The notes under the pieces were generated by a model. It saw only the letters and a list, made by a program, of their open reading frames with translations. It searched no databases and was not told the origin of the DNA. A stretch of DNA of 64,000 bases, taken from contig NZ_JARGER010000037.1 in assembly GCF_029210375.1 (NCBI RefSeq), positions 479,342 through 543,341 of the forward strand, written 5' to 3'. A program made the position numbers and the translations under genes. The stretch comes from Nocardioides sp. YIM 152315 (GTDB lineage Bacteria; Actinomycetota; Actinomycetes; Propionibacteriales; Nocardioidaceae). Each line of letters starts with the position of its first letter. Position 1 is the first letter of the stretch. Shown here one piece after another: positions 7,787-16,255 of the stretch.

Positions 7787-9331
7787 GTGAAGCGAACAGC
7801 AATCGCGCTCGTCGTCTCGTGCCTCGTACTTCTCGGCGCCTGCGGCGGCACCAGCGACGGCGGCGACAACGGTGACGGCGGGAGCGCGGACGTCGACACC
7901 TCGCGCGTCCTGCGCTACGTCACCTCGGGAGGCGTCATCTCCTTCGACCCGCACAAGACGGTGTCGAGCTCGGACTTCATCCTCCTCAACTACGTCTACG
8001 ACCGCCTCGTCCACACCAACACCGAAGGCGAACCCGTGCCCGGCCTGGCCGAGTCGTGGGAGTACTCCGACGACCTGACCCAGCTCACCCTGCACCTGCG
8101 CACGGGCCTGACCTTCGGCGACGGCACGGCATTCGACGCCGATGCGGTCAAGGCCAACCTCGAGCGCGCCACGGAGCCGGACTCGATCGCGGCGGCGCAG
8201 CTCGCCACCATCTCCGGGGTCGAGGTCGTCGACGACGAGACCGTCCGCATCGACATGTCCCAGCCGGGCGCGGAGATGCTGCTCACCCTCTCGGACCTGG
8301 CCGGCATGATGGTCAACCCGTCCGCGTTCGCCACCCAGGACAAGGCCGCCGGCCTCGCCACCCAGCCCGACGGCATCGGCCGGTTCACGCTGGGCGAGGT
8401 GCAGCCGGGCTCGAGCTACCAGTTCGTCGCCGTCGACGACTACTGGGACCCGGACGCGCTCCCGGTGGCCGGCATCGACGTCTCGGTGATCACCGACCCG
8501 CAGACCGCCCTCAACACGCTCAGCTCCGGCCAGTCCGACTGCGCCCTGGTGAGCCCGGGGATGATCGACCCGGCCGGGCAGATCCCCGACGCCGAGGTGA
8601 AGTCCCGCTCGGTGCTGACGCAGACCATCCTCTTCTTCAACCAGGGCAAGGGCGCGCTCGCCGATCCGCTCGTGCGGCAGGCGATCAACCACGCCATCGA
8701 CCGCGACGCCGTGCTGCAGGCGGCCCAGGAGGGTCACGGCGAGGCGTCGGAGGGTCTCTTCCCGGCGGACTTCTTCGTGCCGAACGACGAGACCGCGCAC
8801 CTGCTCTCCTACGATCCCGACAAGGCCGAGGAGCTGCTGGCCGAGGCGAACGCCGACGACGTGTCCTTCACGGCGCTGACGCTCACGATCCCGCAGTTCG
8901 TGACGACGGCCGAGGTGGTCAAGGACCAGCTCGCCAAGGTCGGGATCACGATGGAGATCAAGGCGCTGCCGCCGGCCGACCTCAGCATGACGTTCCTCAA
9001 GGGTGAGGGCGACGCCGTCATCACCGGGTGGACCGGTCGGCCGGACCCGTCGATGCTCTTCACGTCGTACTTCGCCGCCGACGCGGTGCAGAACGTCTCG
9101 CACGTCTCGCCCGACGGGTTCGAGCAGGCCCTGGCCGCGGCGAACGCGATCGACGACCGTGCGGAGCGCGGGACGGCGCTCGACGCCGTGCAGGCCACGG
9201 TCCTCGAGGCCGGCGCGGTGGCCCCGCTCACCTTCAACGAGGTCGGCACCGTGTGCACCTCCGAGGTGGTCGGCTACGAGCCTCCGGTGATCGGCATCAG
9301 CGAGTTCCGCGGCGTCGGGCTCGTGGGCTGA
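7787..9331 (+). CDS. ABC transporter substrate-binding lipoprotein, family 5 (Opp/Dpp type)
   Basis: A 514-residue extracellular binding protein. It has a lipoprotein signal peptide (KRTAIALVVSCLVLLGAC, with the lipobox cysteine at about residue 19), a Ser/Gly/Asp-rich linker, then the SBP family 5 fold (SFDPHKTVSSSDFILLNYVYDRLV; LAESWEYSDDLTQLTLHLRTGLTFGDGT). It delivers a peptide or other hydrophilic or aromatic ligand to the permeases encoded directly downstream. GTG at 7787 follows AAGGAG at a good distance. A perfect copy of the 15-bp palindrome (7647-7661) lies 125 bp upstream, with a GACCAT -10-like box at the standard spacing. Confidence 0.93.
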   Translation: MKRTAIALVVSCLVLLGACGGTSDGGDNGDGGSADVDTSRVLRYVTSGGVISFDPHKTVSSSDFILLNYVYDRLVHTNTEGEPVPGLAESWEYSDDLTQLTLHLRTGLTFGDGTAFDADAVKANLERATEPDSIAAAQLATISGVEVVDDETVRIDMSQPGAEMLLTLSDLAGMMVNPSAFATQDKAAGLATQPDGIGRFTLGEVQPGSSYQFVAVDDYWDPDALPVAGIDVSVITDPQTALNTLSSGQSDCALVSPGMIDPAGQIPDAEVKSRSVLTQTILFFNQGKGALADPLVRQAINHAIDRDAVLQAAQEGHGEASEGLFPADFFVPNDETAHLLSYDPDKAEELLAEANADDVSFTALTLTIPQFVTTAEVVKDQLAKVGITMEIKALPPADLSMTFLKGEGDAVITGWTGRPDPSMLFTSYFAADAVQNVSHVSPDGFEQALAAANAIDDRAERGTALDAVQATVLEAGAVAPLTFNEVGTVCTSEVVGYEPPVIGISEFRGVGLVG

Positions 9332-9346
9332 CCGAAGGGGTTCGTG

Positions 9347-10318
9347 ATGGCGTCAGCGGTGCGCAGCCGACGGGTGCTGCAGCTGGTCGGTCGCCGGCTG
9401 CTGACGATCGTCCCGCTGCTCGTCATCGTCTCGCTGCTCACCTTCAGCCTGGTGTTCCTGATCCCCGGCGATCCGGCTCAACGGATCGCCGGGGAGAGCG
9501 CCAGCCCCGAGCAGGTCGAGGCCGTGCGCACGCAGCTCGGCCTCGACCTCCCGGTCCACGAGCAGTTCTGGAACTACCTCTCGGGGCTGGCCCACGGTGA
9601 CCTGGGGACCAGCTTCACGTTCCGTACGCCGGTCACCGAGCTGCTCCTCGACCGGCTGCCGGTGACCCTGTCGATCACGGTCGTGGCGATGGTCTTCGCG
9701 CTGCTGATCGGCATCCCGGCGGGCGTGCTCGCCGGCCGGCGGGCCGGCCGCTGGCAGGACCGGGCCGTGACCGTGGGCAGCACGCTCGGCCTCGCGACAC
9801 CCAACTTCGTGCTCGGCCTGCTGCTGACCCTGGTGGTCGGCATCCAGCTCGGCTGGTTGCCCGCGACCGGCTACCAGCCGCTCGCCGACGGGTTCTGGCC
9901 CTGGTTGCAGCACCTGCTGATGCCCGGGTTCGCGCTCGGCGTCGTCGCCGCGGCCGAGATCGCCCGTCAGCTGCGCGCGTCGCTGGCCGACGTGCTGCGG
10001 CAGGACTACGTCCGCACGGCCACGGCGAAGGGGATGCTGCCGGGGTCGGTCGTCTGGAAGCACGCCCTGAAGAACGCGATGATGCCGGTCGTCACCGTGG
10101 TCGGCCTCCAGGTCGGCTACCTGCTCGGCGGGACCGCGGTGATCGAGACGGTCTTCGGCGTCAAGGGCCTCGGCGACTTCGCGGTCCAGTCGGTGCTCGC
10201 CGGTGACCTCCCCGCCATCCAGGGCATGGTCGTCTTCGCGGTGCTGATCGCCGTGACGGCGAGCCTGCTGGTCGACATCACCTACGGCTACCTCAACCCG
10301 CGCGGAGGCGACGCCTGA
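9347..10318 (+). CDS. ABC transporter permease (DppB/OppB type)
   Basis: A 323-residue inner-membrane permease with an N-terminal membrane helix (LLTIVPLLVIVSLLTFSLVFLIPG), the conserved GDPAQRIAGE periplasmic region and about six helices. The cytoplasmic loop RQDYVRTATAKGMLPGSVVWKHALKNAMMPVV is the EAA motif that contacts the ATPases. ATG at 9347 follows GAAGGGG; a GTG three bases earlier is also possible. The stop overlaps the ATG of the second permease (TGATG). With that gene it forms the membrane channel for the upstream binding protein. Confidence 0.93.
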   Translation: MASAVRSRRVLQLVGRRLLTIVPLLVIVSLLTFSLVFLIPGDPAQRIAGESASPEQVEAVRTQLGLDLPVHEQFWNYLSGLAHGDLGTSFTFRTPVTELLLDRLPVTLSITVVAMVFALLIGIPAGVLAGRRAGRWQDRAVTVGSTLGLATPNFVLGLLLTLVVGIQLGWLPATGYQPLADGFWPWLQHLLMPGFALGVVAAAEIARQLRASLADVLRQDYVRTATAKGMLPGSVVWKHALKNAMMPVVTVVGLQVGYLLGGTAVIETVFGVKGLGDFAVQSVLAGDLPAIQGMVVFAVLIAVTASLLVDITYGYLNPRGGDA

Positions 10319-11259
10319 TGTCCCTGGTCGACAAGCCCGACGGCCTCCTCCCCCCGGCCGTGGAGTCGGCTCCGGTCGAGGAGCACGGGCCGGCGCTCGT
10401 GCCCGCCCGCCACGAGTCGCCGGGCCGGCGCTTCCGGCGCCGGTTCCTGCGCTCGTGGGTGACCCGGCTCGCGCTGCTCGTGCTCGCGGCCTGGCTGGTG
10501 ACGGCGATCGCCGCGTCGTGGCTGGCCCCGCACGACCCGCTGGCCCAGGACCTGCAGGCCCGTCGGCTGCCGCCGGGCTCGCCCGACCACCTCCTCGGCA
10601 CCGACACCCTCGGCCGCGACACGCTCTCGCGGCTGATCTTCGGCGCCCGCGTCGCCGCGCAGGCCGCGATCACCTCGGTGACGGTCGGCCTGGTCGTCGG
10701 CGTCGTGCCGGCCCTCGTGGCCGGGCTCCTCAAGGGCTGGTGGGACGCGGTCTTCTCCCGCGCCGCCGACGCGCTGCTCAGCTTCCCGCCCCTGCTGCTG
10801 GCGCTGGCGATCGTCGGCGTCATGGGCCCCAACCTCACCAACGCGATGCTCGCCATCGGCATCGTCTTCGTGCCGCGCTTCTACCGCATCGTGCGGGCCG
10901 CGACCCTCTCCGTGCGCGAGGAGACCTACATCGAGGCCTCACGCAGCATCGGCACGCCGACGCACTGGCTGCTGCGACGGCACGTGCTGCCCAACGTGCT
11001 CGCTCCGCTGGCCGTGCAGATCAGCATCGCCTTCGGCTTCGCGATCCTCGCCGAGGCGTCGCTCAGCTTCCTCGGCCTCGGCGTGCAGGCGCCGGACCCT
11101 AGCTGGGGCAGCATGCTCTCGGAGGGACGGGCCGCGTGGTTCTACACGCCGTGGCCGCTCATCGTCCCGGCGACGACGATCGTGCTCTGCGTGCTCGCCT
11201 GCAACGTGACCGGCGACGGGCTGGCCGACTCGGTCGGCCGCGAGAGGGGACGCGCGTGA
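10318..11259 (+). CDS. ABC transporter permease (DppC/OppC type)
   Basis: A 313-residue partner permease with the N-terminal cytoplasmic extension typical of the C-type subunit, then the motif HLLGTDTLGRDTLSRLIFGARV and helices to the end. The EAA loop reads EETYIEASRSIGTPTHWLLRRHVLPNVLAP, followed by the family hallmark ASLSFLGLGVQAPDPSWGSMLSEGR. It begins within the preceding stop codon and ends in a GTGA overlap with the first ATPase gene, so the operon is tightly coupled. Confidence 0.93.
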   Translation: MSLVDKPDGLLPPAVESAPVEEHGPALVPARHESPGRRFRRRFLRSWVTRLALLVLAAWLVTAIAASWLAPHDPLAQDLQARRLPPGSPDHLLGTDTLGRDTLSRLIFGARVAAQAAITSVTVGLVVGVVPALVAGLLKGWWDAVFSRAADALLSFPPLLLALAIVGVMGPNLTNAMLAIGIVFVPRFYRIVRAATLSVREETYIEASRSIGTPTHWLLRRHVLPNVLAPLAVQISIAFGFAILAEASLSFLGLGVQAPDPSWGSMLSEGRAAWFYTPWPLIVPATTIVLCVLACNVTGDGLADSVGRERGRA

Positions 11260-12263
11260 CGACGGACGACGAGCCGCTGCTGTCCGTGCGAGACCTCGCG
11301 GTCGAGTTCCGGGTCGACGGGGTCTGGCAGCCGGTCGTGACGGGGGTGTCCTTCGACGTGCGCGCCGGTCAGACGGTGGCGCTGGTGGGGGAGTCCGGCT
11401 CCGGCAAGACGGTCACCTGCTTCTCGCTGCTCCGCCTCGTCGGCGGCGACAACGGCCGGATCGCGTCCGGGGAGATCCGGCTCGACGGCCGCAACCTCAT
11501 GGAGCTCGACGAACGGCAGATGGCCGACGTGCGCGGCAACGACGCGGCGATGATCTTCCAGGAGCCGATGACGAGCCTGAACCCGGCGTTCACCGTCGGC
11601 ACCCAGCTCACCGAGGTCGTCCGGCGGCACCGCGGGTGGTCGAAGGCGCGGTCGAGAGCGCGCGCGGTCGAGGTGCTCGACCTCGTCGGCATCCCGCGGG
11701 CGGCGCAGCGGCTCGACGACTACCCGCACGAGTTCTCCGGCGGCATGCGGCAGCGCGTGATGATCGCGATGGCCCTGGCCACGGAGCCCAAGCTGCTCAT
11801 CGCGGACGAGCCGACGACGGCGCTGGACGTCACGATCCAGGCGCAGATCCTGGACCTGGTGCGGGACTTCGCCACGGAGCTCGGCATGGGCGTCCTGCTC
11901 GTCACCCACGACCTCGGCGTCGTCGCCGAGGCGTGCGACGACGTCGTCGTCATGTACGCCGGTCAGGTCGTCGAGCACGCCGAGTGCTTCACGCTCTTCG
12001 ACCGGCCACGGCACCCCTACACCGCCGGCCTGATGCGCTCGCTGCCCCGCGTCGACCGCGTCGGCGAGCTCCAGGTGATCCCGGGCTCGCCGCCGCTGCC
12101 CAGCGAGTTCCCGACCGGCTGCCGCTTCGCGTCGCGCTGCCCGCACCGGCAGCCGGACTGCTCGCGGCCGGTGCCGTGGCGGGCGGACGGCGCCCGCGGC
12201 GTACGGTGCGTCCGGGCCGACGAGCTCGACCTGCGCGAGGGTGACGTGGCGGTGGCGCGATGA
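11256..12263 (+). CDS. ABC transporter ATP-binding protein (DppD/OppD type)
   Basis: A 335-residue ATPase with Walker [10 protein letters not shown]-loop [10 protein letters not shown], signature FSGGMRQR, Walker [13 protein letters not shown] and an H-loop histidine (VTHDLGVV). The C-terminal oligopeptide-transporter extension ends with the cysteine cluster [19 protein letters not shown], which in this family can bind an iron-sulfur or metal centre. The GTG at 11256 overlaps the permease stop and the stop overlaps the next ATG. It energises the transporter together with the next gene. Confidence 0.93.
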   Translation: MTTDDEPLLSVRDLAVEFRVDGVWQPVVTGVSFDVRAGQTVALVGESGSGKTVTCFSLLRLVGGDNGRIASGEIRLDGRNLMELDERQMADVRGNDAAMIFQEPMTSLNPAFTVGTQLTEVVRRHRGWSKARSRARAVEVLDLVGIPRAAQRLDDYPHEFSGGMRQRVMIAMALATEPKLLIADEPTTALDVTIQAQILDLVRDFATELGMGVLLVTHDLGVVAEACDDVVVMYAGQVVEHAECFTLFDRPRHPYTAGLMRSLPRVDRVGELQVIPGSPPLPSEFPTGCRFASRCPHRQPDCSRPVPWRADGARGVRCVRADELDLREGDVAVAR

Positions 12264-13288
12264 GCAGGCCGGGGAGCGAGACGCCGCTGCTGAGGGTCCG
12301 TGGCCTCGAGGTGAGCTACCGCGTCGGCGTACGCCGCCACATGGCGGCCGTGCGCGGCATCGACCTCGACGTCCGGGCCGGGGAGGTCGTCGCGCTCGTC
12401 GGCGAGTCCGGGTCGGGCAAGTCCAGCGCCGCCCGGGGCATCCTCCAGCTCACGCGCCCGTCGGCCGGCACCGTCGAGCTGTCCGGCCAGGAGCTGACCG
12501 CGATCCGCGGACGCGAGCTGCGGCGGGCGCGGCGCGACGCGCAGATGGTCTTCCAGGACCCCTACTCCTCGCTCGACCCGTCGATGACGATCGGGGAGGC
12601 GATCGCGGAGCCGCTGGTCGTCCACACCCGCGACCGCGGCGACGAGCGACGGCGCAAGGTCGTCGAGATGCTGGAGCGGGTCGGCCTGCACGCCCATCAC
12701 GCCGACCGCTACCCCCACGAGTTCTCCGGCGGGCAGCGGCAGCGGATCGCGATCGCGCGGGCCCTCGTGCTCCGGCCCCGACTCCTCGTCGCCGACGAGT
12801 CCGTCAGCGCGCTCGACGTGTCGAGCCAGAACCAGGTCCTGTCGCTGCTCTCGGAGCTGATCGCCGACCTCGGCCTCGCCTGCCTCTTCATCACCCACGA
12901 CCTCGCCGTGGTGCGCAGCGTCGCCGACCGGGTGGCGGTGATGTACCTCGGCACGCTGGTCGAGCAGGCGCCGACCGAGGAGCTCTTCGCCGCCCCTCGG
13001 CACCCCTACACCGCGGCGCTGCTCTCGGCGGCGCTCGTCGCCGACCCGCGCATCCAGCGGACCCGGGAGCGGATCCGGCTCTCCGGCGAGCTGCCGGACC
13101 CGCGCCACCCACCGACGGGCTGCGCGTTCGCCGGTCGGTGCCCGTACGCCGCCGAGGTGTGTGGCGACGTGCCGGCCCTGCGGGCGCTCGACGACGGCCG
13201 GGCCGTCGCCTGCCACCGTGCGGAGGAGGTCGTCGTCGAGCTCGGCGCCTCCGCGTTGCGGACCACCACCATCACGAGAGAGAGGTAA
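12260..13288 (+). CDS. ABC transporter ATP-binding protein (DppF/OppF type)
   Basis: A 342-residue ATPase with Walker A GESGSGKSS, Q-loop FQDPYSSLDPSMTIGEAIAEPL, signature FSGGQRQRIAIARAL, Walker B LLVADESVSALD and H-loop ITHDLAVV. The C-terminal cysteine motif GCAFAGRCPYAAEVC matches the DppF family. It completes the five-subunit importer that begins at 7787. The ATG overlaps the previous stop (ATGA). Two nucleotides separate it from the SnoaL-like gene, so transport and metabolic genes are co-transcribed. Confidence 0.93.
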   Translation: MSRPGSETPLLRVRGLEVSYRVGVRRHMAAVRGIDLDVRAGEVVALVGESGSGKSSAARGILQLTRPSAGTVELSGQELTAIRGRELRRARRDAQMVFQDPYSSLDPSMTIGEAIAEPLVVHTRDRGDERRRKVVEMLERVGLHAHHADRYPHEFSGGQRQRIAIARALVLRPRLLVADESVSALDVSSQNQVLSLLSELIADLGLACLFITHDLAVVRSVADRVAVMYLGTLVEQAPTEELFAAPRHPYTAALLSAALVADPRIQRTRERIRLSGELPDPRHPPTGCAFAGRCPYAAEVCGDVPALRALDDGRAVACHRAEEVVVELGASALRTTTITRER

Positions 13289-13290
13289 CC

Positions 13291-13785
13291 GTGGAGCAGA
13301 CCCTGGAGGAGCGCGTCGCCCGGCTGGAGGCGATCGAGGAGATCCGCCGCCTCAAGCACCGCTACCTGCGCGCCTGCGACCTCAAGGAGCCCGAGACCTT
13401 CCGCGACTGCTTCGTCGCGCGGGGCGCGTCGATCGACTACGGCCCCCGGGTCGGCCGCTTCGAGGACGCCGACGGCATCGCCGAGGTCTACCGCCGCATC
13501 GCGCTGGAGAAGGTCGACGGCCACTACAACGTGCTCGACATGCACCACGCGCTGCAGGCCGACATCGACGTCGTCTCCACGACCGAGGCGACCGGGCAGT
13601 GGACGCTGCGCTTCCGCCAGGTCGACCGCCGGGCCGGCACCGAGCGGGTCAGCGCCATCGAGTACGACGACCGCTACGAGATCGAGGACGGCAGCTGGCG
13701 GATCCGGTCCTGCCACGTGCGGGTGCTGTGGGCGATCGTGAAGCCGCTGCCCGAGGGGCACGAGATCGTCGAGACGCTGTCGTGA
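13291..13785 (+). CDS. SnoaL-like / NTF2-fold protein
   Basis: A 164-residue protein beginning VEQTLEERVARLEAIEEIRRLKHRYLRACDLK, a start typical of SnoaL_4 proteins related to ring-hydroxylating dioxygenase beta subunits and scytalone dehydratase. The GTG at 13291 follows GAGAGAGG. Its stop overlaps the SDR start (GTGA). No oxygenase alpha subunit is nearby, so it may be an isomerase, dehydratase or hydrolase on the imported compound. The function is not decided by sequence. Confidence 0.85.
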   Translation: MEQTLEERVARLEAIEEIRRLKHRYLRACDLKEPETFRDCFVARGASIDYGPRVGRFEDADGIAEVYRRIALEKVDGHYNVLDMHHALQADIDVVSTTEATGQWTLRFRQVDRRAGTERVSAIEYDDRYEIEDGSWRIRSCHVRVLWAIVKPLPEGHEIVETLS

Positions 13786-14615
13786 CCGCACCGGGCGTCG
13801 CCCTGGTCACGGGCGGGTCCCGCGGGGTCGGGCAGGGGATCGCGGTCGGGCTGGCCGAGGCCGGCTGGACCGTGCACGTCACCGGCCGGAACGCCGCCGG
13901 GCTCGCCGAGACCGTCGCACGGGTCGAGGACGTCGGCGGCACGGCGTACTCCTGGACCTGCGAGCACACCGACGACGCCGACGTGGCGCGCGTGGTCGAG
14001 GCCGCCTGGGAGGCGGGCGACCGGATCGACGTGCTCGTCAACAACGCGTGGGCCGGCCCGCGGATGAACCACGCCCGCCCGGAGCGCTTCTGGGAGCGAC
14101 CGCTCGACGACTGGGACACGCTCATCGGCGTCGGGCTGCGGACGCACTGGGTGGCCGCGCACGCGATCGCCCCCCGGATGATCGACCGGGGCTCCGGGGT
14201 CGTCGTCAACGTGTCGTCGGTCGGCGCGCGCGCCTACCTGCACTCGGTGCTCTACGGCATCTCCAAGGCGGGGCTCGACAAGATGACCCACGACGCCGCC
14301 CTCGAGCTGCGCGCGCACGGGGTGACCGTGCTGTCGCTGTGGCCCGGGCTCGTGCGCACCGAGCAGCTGCTCGCCAGCGGGGTCGCCGACATCGCCGGCG
14401 TGCCGGTCTCCGACGCGGAGACACCCGAGCTGCAGGGCCGCGTCCTCGCCGCACTGCTGGCCGACCCCGACCTGCACCGGCGCACCGGCTCCGCGCTGAT
14501 CACCGCCGAGCTCGCCGAGGAGTACGCCGTGTCCGAGCCGGACGGCGGGCGCCCGGTGTCGCCGCGGCTGATGTTCGGCGGCGGGCCGGTGTTCCCACCC
14601 CTTCCCCCGGGCTGA
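13782..14615 (+). CDS. SDR-family oxidoreductase
   Basis: A 277-residue classical SDR with cofactor motif TGGSRGVGQG near residue 10, NNAW, catalytic serine in NVSSVG and an intact YGISK active-site motif. The C-terminus (LITAELAEEYAVSEPDGGRPVSPRLMFGGGP) is longer than a minimal SDR. GTG at 13782 overlaps the SnoaL-like stop. It is the last gene of the transporter operon and probably oxidises or reduces an alcohol/ketone derived from the imported compound. The 3' end runs into a 13-bp tandem repeat shared with the convergent reductase gene. Confidence 0.9.
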   Translation: MTAPGVALVTGGSRGVGQGIAVGLAEAGWTVHVTGRNAAGLAETVARVEDVGGTAYSWTCEHTDDADVARVVEAAWEAGDRIDVLVNNAWAGPRMNHARPERFWERPLDDWDTLIGVGLRTHWVAAHAIAPRMIDRGSGVVVNVSSVGARAYLHSVLYGISKAGLDKMTHDAALELRAHGVTVLSLWPGLVRTEQLLASGVADIAGVPVSDAETPELQGRVLAALLADPDLHRRTGSALITAELAEEYAVSEPDGGRPVSPRLMFGGGPVFPPLPPG

Positions 14616-14652
14616 GCCCCAGTCACGAGCCCCAGTCACGAGCCCCAGTCCC
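14614..14652. repeat. 13-bp tandem repeat, three units
   Basis: The unit GAGCCCCAGTCAC occurs at 14614-14626 and 14627-14639, and with one change (GAGCCCCAGTCCC) at 14640-14652. The array spans the gap between the stops of two convergent genes and forms the last codons of the flavin reductase on the minus strand. Slippage here would change the reductase C-terminus. Confidence 0.9.
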
Positions 14653-15211
14653 AGCCGTGGGTCCAGGCCCACGCCGGCGTCTCGGGCTGGGCCTCCAGAC
14701 CGAACCGGCCGCGGAAGAACACGAGCGGGCGTCCCTCGTCGCGGGTCTCGAGCTCGAGCACCCGGCCGACGACGATGTCGTGGTCGCCCGTGCGATGCAC
14801 CGTCTCGACGTCGCAGTGGGCGCGCATCAGCACGCCGGGGAGCGCGGGGGTGTCCCACCGCGAGAGCGTCCAGTCGAGGTCGGCGAACCGGGCGCCGACG
14901 CTGGAGCCGAAGCGGGCGCAGACGTCGTGCTGGTGCTCGCCGAGCACGTTGACCGTGAACCGGCCGACCCGCCGGATGCGCGACCAGGAGCGGCCGCGGT
15001 GGTCGGCGCAGAAGAGCACCAGCGGCGGGTCGAGCGACACCGACGCGAAGGCCTGGCATGCGAAGCCGACCGGCTCCCCCTCGTCGAGCGCGGAGACCAC
15101 CGTGACCCCGGTGCCGAAGGCGCCCATCGCGCGGCGCATCGCCAGCGCGGACGGCTCGGTCGCCTCGAGGTCGCCCGGCGCGCGCGGCAGGTCGGCGAAC
15201 GGAGCGGGCAT
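14636..15211 (-). CDS. Flavin reductase (HsaB-like component of two-component monooxygenase)
   Basis: A 191-residue flavin reductase domain protein. Family marks include the start MRRAMGAFGTGVTVVSA, the flavin-binding region FACQAFASVSLDPPLVLFC and the motif RFTVNVLGEHQ, plus HDIVVGRVLELE. Such proteins reduce FMN/FAD with NAD(P)H and hand it to an acyl-CoA-dehydrogenase-like oxygenase. Two candidate oxygenases (16256 and 18481) are nearby and this is the only reductase. The ATG lies 6 nt after TAGCGT (minus strand, 15218-15223), so it is probably leaderless. It shares an exactly central operator with the divergent hydrolase gene. Confidence 0.9.
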   Translation of the reverse strand: MPAPFADLPRAPGDLEATEPSALAMRRAMGAFGTGVTVVSALDEGEPVGFACQAFASVSLDPPLVLFCADHRGRSWSRIRRVGRFTVNVLGEHQHDVCARFGSSVGARFADLDWTLSRWDTPALPGVLMRAHCDVETVHRTGDHDIVVGRVLELETRDEGRPLVFFRGRFGLEAQPETPAWAWTHGWDWGS

Positions 15212-15251
15212 GCGGCGACGCTAGGAGCGCGGTCGTCGACCGCGCGGACGT

Positions 15252-15268
15252 CTCCCGGTCACCGGGAG
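15252..15268. promoter_or_regulatory. Operator copy 5, bidirectional (reductase / hydrolase)
   Basis: CTCCCGGT-C-ACCGGGAG is a perfect 17-bp inverted repeat. Its centre (15260) is 39.5 bp from TAGCGT at 15297-15302 (plus, hydrolase) and 39.5 bp from TAGCGT at 15218-15223 (minus, reductase). Both genes start 6-8 nt after the -10. Confidence 0.75.
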
Positions 15269-15309
15269 CGGCCGTCGGGGCCGGCCGCTGCGTTCCTAGC
15301 GTGCGACCC

Positions 15310-16194
15310 GTGAGCACACCAGTGAGCGAGACCCTGCGCACCTTCGACCCCGACGAGACCCGGCGTGAGCTCGCCACGGAGCACGGCGTGCTGCGCTACC
15401 ACGACGTCGGCGACGGCCCACCGCTGCTGATGCTGCACGGGTCCGGCCCCGGCGTGACCGGCTGGCGCAACTTCGCGGGCAACCTGCCGCTCTTCGCCCG
15501 ACACTTCCGGTGCCTGGTGCTGGAGTTCCCGGGATTCGGCGTCAGCGACCCGACCGACCAGCACCCGATGCAGGCGGCGCTGCCGGCGGTGTCGACGCTC
15601 CTCGACGGGCTCGGCCTCGATCGGGTCGACGTGATCGGCAACTCGATGGGCGGCATCGTCGGCGCGCGCTTCGCCATCGCCGAGCCGGACCGGGTCCGTC
15701 GCCTCGTCACGGTCGGCGGCCTCGGCCGGCAGATCTTCAGCCCCTCGCCCGGTGAGGGGATCAACCTGCTGGTCGAGTTCACCGAGGACCCCACCCGCGA
15801 GCGCCTCGTCGAGTGGCTCAACTCGATGGTCTTCGACCGGTCGATGGTGACCGAGGAGCTGATCGAGCAGCGCTGGGCGCACGCCACCGATCCCGACACG
15901 CTGGCCAGCGCGAGGAGGATGTACGGCCGCGGGGTCCTCGAGGCCGCAGCGCGGGCGGCCGCGGCGTCCCCGGAGCCGCCGTACTGGGCCCTGCTGCACC
16001 GGATCACCGCGCGCACCCTCGTCACCTGGGGTCGCGACGACCGCGTGAGCCCGCTCGACATGGCGCTGGTCCCGATGCGCACGATCCCCGACGTCGAGCT
16101 GCACGTGCTCCCCAACTGCGGACACTGGGCGATGATCGAGCAGAAGGCGGCCTGGGAGAGCGCCGTGCTGGCCTTCCTCACGCGCGAGGACTGA
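15310..16194 (+). CDS. Meta-cleavage product hydrolase (alpha/beta hydrolase, BphD/HsaD-like)
   Basis: Hydrolyses a C-C bond in the vinylogous 1,5-diketone produced by extradiol ring cleavage. The 294 residues carry the MCP-hydrolase oxyanion motif LHGSGPGVTGWRNF (about 42-55), nucleophile Ser112 in GNSMGG, acid Asp in WGRDDRVSPLD (about 243) and base His272 in NCGHWAMIEQ. GTG at 15310 begins 8 nt after TAGCGT (15297-15302), so the mRNA is probably leaderless; an upstream in-frame GTG at 15301 lies inside the -10 and is rejected. It works after the dioxygenase at 17499. Confidence 0.92.
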   Translation: MSTPVSETLRTFDPDETRRELATEHGVLRYHDVGDGPPLLMLHGSGPGVTGWRNFAGNLPLFARHFRCLVLEFPGFGVSDPTDQHPMQAALPAVSTLLDGLGLDRVDVIGNSMGGIVGARFAIAEPDRVRRLVTVGGLGRQIFSPSPGEGINLLVEFTEDPTRERLVEWLNSMVFDRSMVTEELIEQRWAHATDPDTLASARRMYGRGVLEAAARAAAASPEPPYWALLHRITARTLVTWGRDDRVSPLDMALVPMRTIPDVELHVLPNCGHWAMIEQKAAWESAVLAFLTRED

Positions 16195-16198
16195 GGTT

Positions 16199-16213
16199 TC
16201 CCGGTCAGTGGGA
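16199..16213. promoter_or_regulatory. Operator copy 6 (HsaA-like gene at 16256)
   Basis: TCCCGGTCAGTGGGA, centre 16206, exactly 39.5 bp from CAGCGT at 16243-16248. The ATG at 16256 follows 7 nt after it. Confidence 0.65.
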
Positions 16214-16255
16214 GAGGCGATCGGGAGGGTCGGATCCGGTGCCAGCGTGGCCGAC

